A stretch of DNA of 64,000 nt from Macrothele yani (taxonomy: Eukaryota > Arthropoda > Arachnida > Araneae > Macrothelidae): assembly GCA_039090855.1 (NCBI GenBank), contig CM076990.1, positions 200,203,232 through 200,267,231 on the forward strand. Reading direction: 5' to 3'. This document shows positions 1-12,136 of the stretch, piece by piece. The stretch's first letter is position 1; each line of letters begins with the position of its first letter. A model generated the notes under the pieces. The model saw only the letters and a program-made list of their open reading frames with translations, did not search any database and was not told the origin of the DNA. Made by a program: the position numbers and the translations under genes.

Positions 1-2
1 TG

Positions 3-63
3 ATTGAATCCTTTGCTATCAAAGGATTCCAAGAAATTCATCATCCTCTGAGAAATGTGTATG
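3..63 (+). CDS. possible 3' end of an internal exon, incomplete at window edge
   Basis: An open frame from base 3 reads IESFAIKGFQEIHHPLRNVY plus one base, and runs straight into a strong splice donor (gtgagtaagt) at 64. The reading is compact and protein-like, but only 20 codons are visible, the acceptor lies outside the window and no partner exon was found downstream on the plus strand. It could be a plus-strand host gene or an old transposon exon. I do not recognise the product. Confidence 0.25.
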
Positions 64-229
64 GTGAGTAAGTATTATCAGTATTAGAACATTAAGATAT
101 ACACAGTTAGGAATTTCAAGACTAGTAAAATAGACTGAACAAAAGTCTATTTCAAGTGCCCAGCCAGCAGTAGTAGTAGCAGCAAAGAATTATAAGAACT
201 AGACTGAGTTACTGACATGGTTCATACGC

Positions 230-1750
230 TTTTTCAATCACAAAATTCCAGGACTTTTGGATTTTTTTCCAGGACATATGATCTAAATGCTGTTACTTAA
301 AATATAATGAAACCATAGGTCTGTTCAACCTGTAACCTACAGCAAACACCTTCTTACATGCTTGGGCAAACTTAATACAGAATGCTAAAAATGTTGTCCA
401 CTGCAGCTAATCAGAAACTTAGAATCACGGATAAACAGTGAAATACCAAAACTCTTACTAAAAAGGTGACCAGGTTTAATATCTGCTAAACTTTTGTAAA
501 CTATACTACACTGATTTTGAAAAACTTTTATTTTTCTACTTCGGCTTTAGTCCAATTATTGAAGCAAATTACAGAATAAAAAAAACAACAACATAAAACT
601 CAAAAATACATAGGTATGTGGTATTACTCTTAAAATACTTTCATATACCACACAATCAATACATAAAATATTATTTATATTTAATTATTTTGAAATAATG
701 CTTACATTGGAAATTTAAGGGTAAGGAAAAATGAAATATTTGGAACTTTTTCGAAGGACCAAAGGGATTGTTATTTCTTATAAACACATAATCATGGGAG
801 CAAGTATTTGTGTTGCATTTTATTTAGGGAAGGAATTTTCAATATAATGTTGATGCTGTAGCTAAGTTTTTAATTTGTACTCGCCAGCAAACAAAGTATG
901 CACAAAAATTTCCAACATGAAATGAAAGAGAATAATGGGAAATCCTTAAATCCAAGGGCAGTGTACAACTGCATTCATAAGTGATCAAGGCAATTTAACT
1001 GGGCATGATTAGGAAACTAATTATAGAAGATGAAAAGTGATTAGTTTGCTTAGAAAATACTAAGAAACAACTAGATTTAAGTTTCTAATATTAGAAAGCA
1101 ATCTAATTTTATGGCAAATTTTATATATTCACTAGCAAATTTCAGTAAAGATCAAAATTAACCCACAAAAAAAGAAAAATAATAATCAGCTACTTACTCA
1201 CCAGTGGCTAAAAGTATGTTACGAAAATTAACAAATGGCGTAAAAAAATTTTCGCATAGTAGAAGGAAGGTATTAGAGACAAAAATATTTTCAAATCAAA
1301 CAGTTAAAAGAAGAGATAGAGAAGGAAACATGATATATCTGCCAACATTGGCAAGAACCTTGTCAGTAGTAACTAGTATTATTGCGCAGCATGCATAGAC
1401 GCTTTCTTAACAAAATGATCCTCTCTTTGCGAAAAGAAATACGTGCCACAACAAACAAGGACACTAATGAAACAAACTCAACACATGCGAAACACAAAGT
1501 TGATTCCCCTGGCAAGGGCTCAATAGGTAACATTGCAAGATTTAAGTTCGAAACTTTCAACAGTAAAAATCAGTTGGATGCGTTCAGAATTCCACAACGC
1601 TTGACAGGAAATCCAAAATTTGTAAAAAATGCATCAATTTTTACAAATTCGTTACTCCCATTTTGGGGAACTTCCCTTCGCTTATCAAGCTCAAATGCAA
1701 AAACTTAGAACTTATAGGACGAGGGATATTTTAACAACGCAGGAGAGTGG
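230..1750. other. AT-rich interior of the 0.2-3.9 kb element, no gene seen
   Basis: I see no coding exon, RNA gene or clear repeat here. A strong donor-like site lies on the minus strand near 1197-1203 (gtgagtaagtag), but the only acceptor in a compatible open frame would leave a 6-nt exon, so I do not call one. Confidence 0.5.
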
Positions 1751-2500
1751 GAAACTCGGGGGTGGGGGGTGAGGTGTTACGGGAGAAATCTTTACTTCAT
1801 TCGACATTCGGTTTTGGAAAATTTCCCCCAGCTTTCAAGTTAAAATAAAAATATTTATATAGAAAAATGTTATTTTTAACAATAATACTGGACAAAGGTA
1901 ACATCGTAAGAAAAAGAAATTACAATTACGGAAAAAAAATCTGAACTCCATCGACTTCCGTTTCAGAAAGTTTCGTACAGATGGAATCCTGTCCTTCGAT
2001 GCCCCCCCAAATTTCTTTCTGTTCAATTGCGCATTGATTTTGTAAATGACCAAAAATAATAACGAAAATGGAGGATTTCCTTGAATTCGGGGAAGAATCT
2101 TATGCCTGAAGATTACAGGGAAATTTTTACGGCGTTTAACTTCCGGTTTCGCAAATTGTTGCCTACAGTTTCAAGCTGAAATACAAACATTTATGCAATA
2201 AAATGATATTTAAACAAGAATACTGGACACAAAGGCAACATCAGGAGAAAAAAATTATGATTACGGCGATTTTTTTTTACTTTGTTTAACAACTATTTTT
2301 GAAAGTTTTGAAACCCGAAATATCGTCCCCCAGACGGATAACGGCACACACACCCCCCGATTCAATTTTGCATCGATCTTGACAGTGATCAAAATAATGA
2401 CAATAAAAGCGGAATCCGCTTAAGAATCTCATACATATCATAAAATAATAGCAAAATAAAAAAAAATTAAACAATGAAAGTTCCTAGAATCCGTAGTTTT
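1751..2500. repeat. dispersed repeat family A (shared with 19.2 kb and 61.7-62.6 kb)
   Basis: Tandem-like units carry 'tttatggaataaaatgatattt', then 'tactggacaaaggtaacatc', then 'gaaaaagaaattacgattacgg' and a 'cttctgttttcgaaagtttt' segment. The same order of motifs recurs at about 19200-19450 and 61720-62600. No protein is encoded. It is probably part of a non-autonomous element or a satellite-like spacer. Confidence 0.6.
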
Positions 2501-3640
2501 GACAGTGAGTGGGAAAATTATGCACTATTTAAGTAGGAGGTTATTCTCAAAAAGTTTTTGGAGGTGAGCGGTATCGGTCCACGGAGGAATGTTTTCAATC
2601 GAATTTCGAGCTCAAATTTTATTGCAAATACATCGGGAGCAAAAATAAACACTTACGCCCCCTGGCGGCCAAAACATTCTTTATAAAAAATTAATTATAT
2701 ACAAAACATTTCCCCTGAAGAGCTGTATCCAACGCAGGAAGAATTTTTCAAATCGGACTTTTAGAAGCGGAGATATTAGAGACAATGTGATTTACTGTTA
2801 CGCCCCCTAGTGGAAAATTATTTGTCCCATAGATATTGCTGTAAACGGAAACGTGAACTTACGCCCTCTAGTGGCTCACTTGTGCATTAAGAAATATTTG
2901 AAATTATATGAGAAACATTTCGCCCCAAAAATGTTCTCCAACAAAGAAATAATTTTTCAAATCGTACTCCTAGAAACAGAGATATGGACAAAAATAAGAT
3001 ATACGTGTACACCCCTGGTGGAAAAATTATGCACTATTTAAGCAGGAGGTATTCTCAAAAAGGTTTTCGAGGAGAGTGGTATCAGTCCACGGAGGAATTT
3101 TTTCAATCGAATTTCAGAGTTCAGATTTTATTGCAAATACATTAAAAGCAAAAATATACACTTACGTGCCCTGGCGGCTAAACCATCTTTTACCAAAAAT
3201 GAGAAAGTACGTGTAAAACATTTCCCCTCAAGAACTGTATCCAACGCAGGAAGAATTTTTCAAATCGGACTGTTAGAAGTGGAGATATTGGGAAAATCGT
3301 GATTTACTGTTACGCCCCCTAGCAGAAAATTTATGCATTATTTTAAAAAGGAACTGTAACTAAAATAGTCTTCAATATAAATGTCATCGAAAGGAAAAAG
3401 AATTTTTTCAATTGGATATTTAGAAGCAAATGTATGAAATAAAATGCATTTTAAATTCGATACAATCTTTATTTGTGCCCACTAGCGGCGAAGTTGTGCA
3501 CCGGAATAAACCCAGAACAAATGGATCATCATTCTCACATTTTAAGCTTCCCAATACAAAAAGAATTTTACAAATCGAATAAGAATTTTACAATCGAACT
3601 AATAGTGATAGTTACGCACGACGCCAAAAGATGCTAATAA
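2501..3640. repeat. tandem repeat, about 518-bp period, with recurring CCCCCTAGTGG motifs
   Basis: The segment beginning 'aaaattatgcactatttaag' at 2514 recurs near 3033, followed in both copies by 'ggtatcagtccacggaggaat' and 'tttattgcaaatacat' (small differences). Within each unit a motif close to 'acgccccctagtgg' appears about every 60-170 bp (about 2665, 2798, 2860, 3170, 3310, 3475). It is non-coding; short frames across it carry no recognisable domain. Confidence 0.65.
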
Positions 3641-4055
3641 ATGCAGCTTCAGTCCTGCTAACAGACAAGAAAACCAACAGGCAACCCCCGCATTTTGCAG
3701 GGAGTGGGGAGGAAAATTTGTTAGACATAAGTTATGTCAGTAGAAAAATCTTCAACTACAAAACATAGCGCAGGGACAAAAAGGCCAGAATGGATAAAGT
3801 TCCAGTACATCTAACAGAATTTTAGGACATTTCCAGGACTTTTCCTCCAGGATTTCCAGGATGCGTATGAACCATGTACTGAATAAAAAGTTCTACCCAG
3901 AGAACAGCTTGTGAGCCTTGTGTGATGTCAGGAAATGTAGAAAATGAGATTCCCAATTGGTCTCTATAATGTGATCCCTTATAATCATAGATATGAGATG
4001 GTAAATCATTGTTTCATAAAAGACCTGGCATATTGTTTCACCAACTGCTAATGAC

Positions 4056-4430
4056 TCATTTCATGTTTTCTATTACACTGTTCTCAGCTTGCCTCCTCAT
4101 TTGTAACCCAGTATGACAGAATGAAACACTTGTCTCTCTCACTCTCTCCATGTGCGTATGCACTGAGTTAGCTTTGTTCCAATTGCCGCCACGAAGTGCC
4201 AAGTTGTTTTGGGCACAAAAAAACAATAACACTGACAACGATCTTTAGAATGTTTTGCCATTTCTCAGTCTCTTTTTTAAGGCTGTTTTGTATTTCAGCA
4301 TCCAGAGTTTTTACTAATTCTCACTCTCCTTTCAAAGTCTTTCCATGTCATGTAGCAATTTCTGTGACAAGATCAATTTCCATGAACTTGGATAGAGGGA
4401 TTTAAGTGTTTCCAATCCTGAAAACCTTTG
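4056..4430 (-). pseudogene. possible hAT (DUF4371-type) transposase remnant
   Basis: The minus-strand frame 4238-4056 contains NNLALRGG followed by a basic, broken stretch. This resembles the 'LALRG' segment found in TTF-zinc-finger/DUF4371 hAT-derived proteins. Flanking frames are full of stops, so at most this is a short fossil. The match rests on one short motif and is weak. Confidence 0.2.
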
Positions 4431-4829
4431 TCAAAGTCAGAAAATGGTGTGAGCTTTTGGGCTGTTACAAAAAATTAAACATGGGTAACAAACAAGAGCA
4501 TCTTAAATTGGCTATAAATCATTTACTGTCTTTTCAAATGTTTCCAGTTTTTTAGGATCTTGAAAAACCATTTGCGGTCAGCATTTGAAAGAATCTGGGA
4601 AAACAAAATCGACCTTAAATGTGTAATGGAAGGCAAATCAACAGATGTCTTCAATAATTTCAGGTCGTAAATTTAAATTTGGATAGACTATTTCAGGACC
4701 ACGGTACACAAGCTGTGTACAAACACTATCCGTGATTTTGGTAATTCCCGGCGACTTTGCAGGATCTTCATAAGCAATCACTTTTAGTTGTATTTGTTTA
4801 CACTTGCCATTTGGATCTTGTTCAGATTA

Positions 4830-5400
4830 GTCACTGGTTTTAGTTCCAGTTGAAGAAATTTTGTTTAATCTTCCTTATCTCTGGGTGCTTTTGGATTTTT
4901 ACAAACATTTACATTTCTGGCCTCTTGATTTTAGTCTAGGCCTATTCTCAATGTGTAGAAGGATTAACAAAAGTTTTGTTTACTTCTGAAGAATTTAAAC
5001 GTTGCCAGGTTCCTCATACTGTTGCCAGTTACCAAACTGAAATATTTTCATTGTGTATTTTGTAATTCAGTTGTTGTTGTAATTAAGTTGTTATTACCAC
5101 TTATTAGTTTTGAAGGCTCATTGATGGTACTGTTGTTTTTTTTTTTGATGCAATAACTTTCTTTAATTAGTAAAACAACTACAACTGGAAACAGTATGAG
5201 AAACTTGGAAACAGTATGAGGAGCCTGGCAACAACATTTGAATTTTTCAGAAGTAAACAAAACTTTTGTTAACCCTTCTACACATTGAGAATAGGCCTTG
5301 ACTAAAATCAAGAGGCCAGAAATGTCTGTAAAAATCCAAAAGAACCCAGAGGGAAGGAAGATTAAACAAAATTTCTTCAATTGGAACTAGAACCAAATTA
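4830..5400. repeat. inverted repeat, about 200-bp arms
   Basis: The plus-strand run 4850-5045 ('gaagaaattttgtttaatc' ... 'cctcatactgttgccag') is repeated in reverse complement at about 5200-5395 with a few mismatches. The arms flank about 150 bp of T-rich spacer. No protein is recognisable, though open frames run through the arms (for example 5380-5048 minus). It could be a fold-back element or a local inverted duplication. Confidence 0.65.
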
Positions 5401-5582
5401 ATATAGCTGGGTAAAGCCTTGAGTAAGTGATTTAATACATAAGTCACTGGGTCCCAGCTCCATCTCTCTGGAGATATACATGAAGAAAAAGAAGCCACGA
5501 TGAAATATTCAGCTTGTAGAATCATGTTCTTTTTCCAGATTCTGTTTCTTTGTCCACTGATTAAAGACCCAGAATATCTTAC

Positions 5583-5691
5583 CTTTTGGGAAACCAGTTG
5601 GCTCTGATGTTTTCAAACTCGTTGCTCAAGCCAGATAGGCACCTACAATAAGCCCTTCATCAAAATCTGAAAAATCCTTTGTTTTTCCCAT
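5583..5691 (-). pseudogene. Tc1-like transposase N-terminal remnant
   Basis: From an ATG at 5691-5689 the minus strand reads MGKTKDFSDFDEGLIVGAYL, then a stop, then ATSLKTSEPTGFPKG. Many Tc1-like transposases open with an MGK..DL.DFD.G.IVGARR segment at the start of the helix-turn-helix. The rest of the protein is not seen. It is a short fossil next to the complete Tc1 element at 5737. Confidence 0.4.
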
Positions 5692-5736
5692 TGTGATCAA
5701 CATTGCTGATGATTACTGATTAGCAGCAGTCCTAAA

Positions 5737-7260
5737 TACACTGCCGGACAATTGCTAAGGACGGATGACAATAGCAACCATAAAATGGAAGGCAGGAAAA
5801 TGTGGAAATTAGCATAAGTGCGGGATACAGTAAGACGTGTTGTGCGTATGCAAATTTTGGATTGCCGAACTTGTTCGTGACGTCATAGCGCTGATAAGAG
5901 ATATAAAGGATTTGCCGCGTATTGACCGTTGTTGTTCAAACGCAAAGTTGAAAGGGAAAGAATCAATTGACGAACTTGCAATTTTCAGTATGTCTTCCCA
6001 ACATCACCTAGACGATTTTACGCGGGCCGTATTATTGGCAAGATTGAAGAAGGGCGAAAAATAACAGATGTTGCCAGGGAGTTCGACGTCAGCCACAGTG
6101 TTGTTTCAAGGCTTTGGAAATCATTTCAAACAAATGGAGAGTGTAGCAAACGTCACGGGGGAGGCCGTGTTCGCAGTACGACACCTGCAGAAGATCGGTA
6201 CATAGTGCTATCAACAAAAAGACACCGGCGCAGCATAGCTAGTGAGGTAGCAAATCAGTTTATGGCTGCTACTGGCAAGCGGATCTCACGAAAAACTGTC
6301 GCCGGACGTTTGCATGAAGGAGGACTATACGCCCGCCGTCCTGTTGTGTGCATCCCATTGTCCAGACGTCACCGAACCGCCCGTTTGCAATGGTGCCATC
6401 AACATCGCAATTGGACTGATAACGACTGGTCTGCTGTCCTCTTCTCAGATGAGAGTAGATACAGTCTATCGTCTGATTGTCGACGACAACTGATCTGGCG
6501 TGATAGTGGTACTGCATATTGTCCAGCAAACATACAGGAAAGGGACCGATGTCCGACATGTAGTGTCATGGTATGGGCTGGCATGATCAATGGCCGTACG
6601 TCCCTCTATGCGCTTCCAACTGGGACTATGGCTGGCCAACGATACATTAATGATGTTCTGCTACCTCACGTTCGCATGTTCCGTGGTGCTGTCAGTGATA
6701 GATTCATTTTCATGGATGACAACGCAACATGTCATCGAACAGTCGCTGTCCAGGAGTGTCTTGAGAGCGAGGATATTCAACGCCTCGTATGGCCAGCACG
6801 TTCTCCAGATCTGAATCCCATTGAAAATGTGTGAGATGCTTTGGGGAGGAGTCTTGCTGGTCGCCAATGTCCTCCAATAAACAAGGACACCCTCATCCGT
6901 GCACTGACAGAGGAATGGGATAAATTACCCCAACAGCTGCTTGATAATGTTGTGCAAAGCATGAAACGACGTGTGAAATCTTGCATCGCCCTCCATGGTG
7001 GCCATATCCCGTATTGACATCTTATGCCGGAACGCCTGCGGATGGTAATTGCATTTTTTTCACGTTTACGTATTCTGCACAAAATGGCCTGTTTGTCCCT
7101 TGAACACGTTCCAAAGCCTTCTTGATTTCAAAGCACAATAAATTGTCTTTCTTGTAATATTCTGACATTATTTCATTTCACTTGGCATCCAACCACACTT
7201 ACTTTTTTATGCGCTATATAGCCGTTTATGATCCGTCTTTAGCAATTGTCCAGCAGTGTA
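5737..7260 (+). mobile_element. Tc1-like DNA transposon with about 28-bp TIRs
   Basis: The element is bounded by inverted copies of CACTGCCGGACAATTGCTAA (left) and TTAGCAATTGTCCAGCAGTG (right), each flanked by the TA dinucleotide expected for Tc1/mariner insertion. The termini differ by a few substitutions. It contains one transposase gene, now broken, and sits in a region of older remnants. Confidence 0.88.
5990..7017 (+). pseudogene. Tc1-like DD34E transposase, inactivated
   Basis: The reading starts MSSQHHLDDFTR at 5990. It shifts by one base near 6028, then runs through the helix-turn-helix region, about 6200-6300, ISRKTVAGRLHEGGL. The DDE domain follows: FSDESRYSL (first Asp, about 6446), FMDDNATCHRT (second Asp, about 6715), and ARSPDLNPIENV (Glu, about 6823). 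A TGA at about 6832-6834 follows directly, and the frame then continues to the usual C-terminus, HGGHIPY, at 7017. Two lesions (a single-base frameshift and one in-frame stop) make it non-functional, but everything else is well kept, so the copy is not very old. In life the enzyme would cut and paste its own element at TA sites. Confidence 0.88.
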
Positions 7261-7462
7261 GTTGCCCAGATCGCATGACCATGTATTTTGCATATATGCT
7301 GTGTAGGTGAAGTTTACGTACATCAGCATACAGATTTCTAATTCAGTGGGTGGTGTGTTTATTCAATAACATAATTTTTGTAAATATTAATTGTATTTAA
7401 AATTCTGCATTCTTTTAGTCCTCTCCTACTCACATTTTTGTTCTCATGAAACATTCTCTGGG

Positions 7463-7951
7463 GTCATTCCATGTGAAGTCACCTAGGCCTCCTTCCACAC
7501 CATGTCCAATTTGCTTGAAAATTATTTTACTGTTAGACATTCAGGAGAATAGCATATCATATTGTTTTCAGATTTTTTGCATAAGTATTGTCGCCTGTGG
7601 CGCCACCTGAAATATGGCCATTTGCACTTTGCTTAGGTCTCAAGGTCACTGCTTGTTACCACTTTTCCTCTAATAACTTCAAAAATTTCCAATTCTTATG
7701 ATCTTGGTGTCTAATTAAAGATAACGTTTTAGGCTACATGATTAGACAATTATTATTATTTTTTTTTAATTTAATTATCGAGATATACCACGACAAAGAA
7801 ATATTTACATTATTTATTTTAAATTGCTATAACTTCTCTATACTTAAATTTACAGGATTCAAACTCACAGGGTTGTTAAGTGGTTAGCTTAGCAACACAT
7901 GGTAAAAATTTGGTAAAGGTGTTTTCTCGTACAGTAAAAAAAAAAAAAATT
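7463..7951 (+). repeat. left long terminal inverted repeat
   Basis: This is the left arm of the 6.7-kb element; it pairs with about 13648-14155. The arm ends inward at a poly-A run. Divergence between the arms is moderate, with several small indels near 7740-7790. Confidence 0.75.
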
Positions 7952-8063
7952 AACACATCTGCCGCCCAAATATGCAAACATAATGTAACTTACCATTGTT
8001 TGAATGTATTTTTTCTTTAAAAGTATGTCTTGTTATTTAACATGCATTCCGATGTGAGTGTTA

Positions 8064-8578
8064 ACATCATCATCATCATCATTGTCAACCATTATCAATC
8101 CACTGCTGGACGAAGGTCTCCCCAAGTTTCCTAAACAACGGTCTGTCTTGTGCCAGTCTCCTCCATGTCACTCCCGCATATTTACGAATTTCATCCACCC
8201 ATCTCCCATGTGGTCTTTTTCTGGGTCTTTTCCTGTCCCTTGGAATCCAATCTAAAATTTCGGCTGTCCATCTATGGTCTGTTCTTCTGGCAGTATGTCC
8301 AGCCCATTGCCATTTCAGGGATTTAACTCTGATCATGATGTCTTCCACTCTCGTCATTTTTCGGATCCACGAGTTCCTCTTCTTATCTCTCCTGGTTATA
8401 CCAAGCATGCACCTCTCCATGCTTCTTTGAGTTGTCTGCAGCTTTTGTATGTCTCTTTTAGTTAAGGTCCACGTCTCTGCACCATACGTAAGCACTGGAA
8501 GGATGCATTGATCAAACACTTTTCTTTTAAGACATAATGGCATATTGCTCTTGAAAATTATGCTGTTTCTTCCAAAAA
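8064..8578 (-). pseudogene. RTE-like LINE, 3' fragment (C-terminal coding region and 3' end)
   Basis: The minus strand reads GRNSIIFKSNMPLCLKRKVF, then LTYGAETWTL, and ends in QQWIDNG followed by a short TCATCATC-type (GATGAT on the sense strand) tail at 8065. This is the C-terminal region of the same LINE seen complete at 49.0-51.1 kb. It joins, at an AT-rich seam (8579-8589), the start of a plus-strand copy, so the two pieces lie back to back. Confidence 0.85.
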
Positions 8579-8589
8579 TATATATATAT

Positions 8590-11197
8590 GGATGTAAGGT
8601 CAGGTGATGCGTAACATCACAGCCTCTCCTTGACAAATGTCAACCCCGCCTTCTCGTGGTGCATCCTGTTCCCACTAAAGGGGCTCTGACGACCGCTCAT
8701 AGCGGTATAACTATACCATCGGGATTAGAGGAAATTCTATCCCACACTCACCAACCCGCTTGGCCAGCGTGGTGAGTTATGGCCAAACCCCTCCAAAATG
8801 ACTCCACAACTTAAATCTTGGCCCTCAGTCTCCGGCAGCTGGAATGTACCTGTCCAAGGCAGCGGCCAGTGCGACATGAAGGCAGAGGGTGCTAAGAATC
8901 CCCGGAGGACCGGACTAGGCTGCCATCTGATGCTGACCTTGGCAACGTACAATGGACGCTCCCTATCTTCTGATTCAAGGCTTCTTGAATTGGAAGAGGA
9001 ACTACAAAGGATCAAGTGGGACATCGTGGGGCTAAGTGAGGTAAGGAGAAAAGGAGAAGATCTCATCGAACTGAAAAGTGGACATCTCTTCTACTATCGT
9101 GGGACAGATACTGGCAGAACTAGTGGTGTTGGATTTATAATAAACAAGAAACTGAAGGATAAAGTTGTAGAAGTTGAAAGTTCCTCTGACAGAGCTGCAC
9201 GGCTTGTTATCCAACTCTCGAAAAGATACCAGGCTCAGATTATTCAAACTTATGCACCCACCACAAGTCATCCTGAAGAAGAAATTGAAGAATTTTATGA
9301 GGAAATTTGTCATCTAAATAATAAAGGTAAGCAGCACTTGAAAATAATTATGGGAGATTTCAATGCAAAAATAGGGCAACGGCAACAAAATGAAACTTCA
9401 GTAGGTAAATTCGGTCACGGCAACAGAAACCAGCGTGGAAATACTCTCGTTGAGTTTGCAGAGGCAGAAGGGTTTTTCATCTTGAACTCCTTCTTCAAGA
9501 AAAAACCACACAGGAAATGGACATGGAGACATCCAAATGGGACGACAAGTGAAATTGATTTTATTATGTGTAACAAAAAATTCGTCATAGAAGACTGCAG
9601 TGTGCTAAACAAGTTCAACACAGGTAGTGACCATAGATTGGTGAGATGTAAGATGCACCTCAACACTAAACTTGAACGTGGCAAGCTCATAAGACAAACA
9701 AAATCTATTGACATAACCAACCTTAAAAAACACCATAATACCTTCAAGTTGGAACTGAAGAACAGGTTCTCTGCTTTAGAAGGCCTAACATCGGAAGAAG
9801 TGGACATCTCTGAAGTTAACAGAAAAGTAACCAAAGCTCTTATGGAAACAGCAACAAAATTAGCTGGGTCTAAGAACAAGTTGCATGTAAATAAATTATC
9901 AGGAAAAACGAAAATGTTGATGCAAAAAAGAAGAGAGATGAGGACAACTAAAGAAGATGTGACTTCCAAAGTGGAATATATAGAGCTATGCAAGACAGTA
10001 CGAAAAAGTATCACTGAAAACGTAAGAAAATTCAACTGTGAACTAGTGAGGAAAGCAATTGAAAACAACCAAAGCCTAAAGATAGCAAAGGGACATCTCA
10101 GTAAGGGAAGAAAACAGATTATGGCACTGAGAAAAGAAGATGGTTCTGTAACAAGAAATAGAGGCGAAATTTTGACAAGAGTGAAAGATTTCTACTCCAA
10201 ATTATATGAAAGGGATGATACATGCACTCCAGACATCATGAAAGATACCAGTACCAGAGTTCCTCCAGTCCTTCCAGCAGAAGTTGCACACGCAATCAAG
10301 AACATGAAGTGGGGAAAAGCTCCAGGAGAAGATGGAATTACTGTAGACATCATACAAGAAGCAAGTGGAGAAATCGAAACAGTACTCGCCCAAATTTTCA
10401 CTCGATGCCTTAATGAAGGAAAGATTCCTGAGGATTGGAACAACGCTACAATGATCCTGCTACATAAGAAAGGTGACATTGAGGATCTCTGAAACTACAG
10501 ACCTATCAGCCTCCTATCAGTAGTCTATAAAATCTTCACTAAAGTTCTTTCACACCGCTTGAAGGTAACACTGGACATGGCTCAACCGAGAGAACAAGCT
10601 GGATTCAGGAGTGGCTACAGCACAATAGATCATATCCATGTGCTGAGAGAACTAATTGAAAGAGCGAGGGAATATGAACTTCCATTGTGCATGGCTTTTA
10701 TCGATTATGAAAAAGCCTTTGATTCGGTGAAACCATCAGCAGTTACAATGGCTCTGAAAACCTGCGGTATTGAAGATGCATACATTAATATTATTAATAA
10801 CATCTATGAAAATGCAAGTGCAAAGATTAGGCTGTTTGAAAATACAACACACATAAAAATTGGAAAGGGAGTGAGACAAGGTGACACCATATCTCCGAAG
10901 TTCTTTAATGCCACATTGGAGGGTGTTTTTCAGTCACTGAGCTGGGAAAACAAGGGGATAAAGATTAATGGAGATTATCTAACCCACCTTCGTTTTGCTG
11001 ATGACGTAGTCATTTTTGCAACTAGCCCATCAGAGCTGCAGAGTATGATCCAGGAACTTGCTGACAAGAGTAAAGAAGTGGGATTAAAAATGAACTTTCA
11101 GAAAACAAAAGTGATGTTCAATGCTTTTACAAGAAATGAAGATTTATCGATTGATGGAGAAAAGCTGGAGATAACAGACACGTACGTTTATCTTGGA
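8590..11197 (+). mobile_element. RTE-like non-LTR retrotransposon, 5' UTR to mid-RT
   Basis: The 5' untranslated segment (8590-8797) matches the one at about 46040-46230. Coding runs from the endonuclease through the reverse transcriptase and breaks off at 11197 after TYVYLG, where the sequence switches into an inverted copy. The fragment at 8064-8578 carries the part that is missing here, apart from about two dozen codons. Confidence 0.88.
8798..11194 (+). pseudogene. LINE endonuclease-reverse transcriptase ORF with one in-frame stop, 3'-truncated
   Basis: The ORF reads from 8798; a likelier start is the Met of MLTLATYNGRSLSS near 8930. Apurinic-like endonuclease motifs are in order: ATYNGRSL, IVGLSEVRRKG, IIQTYAPTT, IIMGDFNAKIG and GSDHRLVRCKM. 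The linker is followed by reverse transcriptase motifs: KAPGEDGITVDII, AFIDYEKAFDSV, GVRQGDTISP and the catalytic LRFADDVVIFA near 10990-11020. A TGA at about 10490 follows GDIEDL; the sister copy at 49-51 kb has Gly at that position. The frame is otherwise open to 11194. RTE-clade elements use this protein for target-primed reverse transcription in the nucleus. This copy cannot act alone. Confidence 0.88.
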
Positions 11198-11217
11198 CAT
11201 CATGATATCATCATGAT

Positions 11218-12136
11218 GATATATCATCATCATCATCATTGTCAACCATTATCAATCCACTGCTGGACGAAGGTCTCCCCAAGTTTCCTCCACAACGGTC
11301 TGTCTTGTGCCAGTCTCCTCCATGTCACCCCTGCATACTTTCGAATTTCATCCACCCATCTCCCATGTGGTCTTCTTCTGGGTCTTTTCCTGTCCCTTGG
11401 AATCCAATCTAAAATTTCGGCTGTCCATCGATGATCTGTCCTTCTGGCAGTATGTCCAGCCCATTGCCATTTCAGGGATTTAACTCTGATCATGATGTCT
11501 TCCACTCTTGTCATTTTTCTGATCCACGAGTTCCTCTTCTTATCTCTCCTGGTTACACCAAGTATGCACCTCTCCATGCTTCTTTGAGTTGTCTGCAGCC
11601 TTTGTATGTCTCTTTTAGTTAAGGTCCACGTCTCTGCACCATACGTAAGCACTGGAAGGATGCATTGATCAAACACTTTTCTTTTAAGACATAATGGCAT
11701 ATTGCTCTTGAAAATTATGCTGTTTCTTCCAAAAGCTCTCCAGGCAAGTTTTGTACGCCGATTAATTTCTTCACCAATGTGACCCTCACTTGATATCTGC
11801 TGTCCAAGATAAACGTACGTGTCTGTTATCTCCAGCTTTTCTCCATCAATCGATAAATCTTCATTTCTTGTAAAAGCATTGAACATCACTTTTGTCTTCC
11901 GAAAGTTCATTTTTAATCCCACTTCTTTACTCTTGTCAGCAAGTTCCTGGATCATACTCTGCAGCTCTGATGGGCTAGTTGCAAAAATGACTACGTCATC
12001 AGCAAAACGAAGGTGGGTTAGATAATCTCCATTAATCTTTATCCCCTTGTTTTCCCAGCTCAGTGACTGAAAAACACCCTCCAATGTGGCATTAAAGAGC
12101 TTCGGAGATATGGTGTCACCTTGTCTCACTCCCTTT

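Larger units (their letters stand above)
216..3876. mobile_element. non-autonomous DNA transposon with short TIRs and TACTGA target duplication
   Basis: The ends are inverted copies of CATGGTTCATACGC (216-229 and 3863-3876). Both are followed inward by ccaggactttt-like motifs. The flanking bases on both sides are TACTGA (210-215 and 3877-3882), a candidate 6-bp target-site duplication. The interior has no transposase: it holds AT-rich sequence (230-1750), a dispersed repeat (about 1751-2500) and a tandem repeat (about 2501-3640). Short open frames at 1204-1398 and 1382-1708 look random. The superfamily is not clear; the apparent 6-bp duplication is unlike the 8 bp of hAT and the TA of Tc1/mariner. 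Confidence 0.6.

Noticed and set aside
1198..1260. Strong minus-strand splice donor (CTG|gtgagtaagtag) after an open frame
   Set aside because: The only acceptor in the open frame lies 6 nt before the donor, and a stop sits just upstream, so no reasonable exon can be drawn.
9415..10068. 217-residue minus-strand ORF
   Set aside because: Antisense shadow of the LINE ORF; the same shadow appears opposite the copy at 50700-51212.
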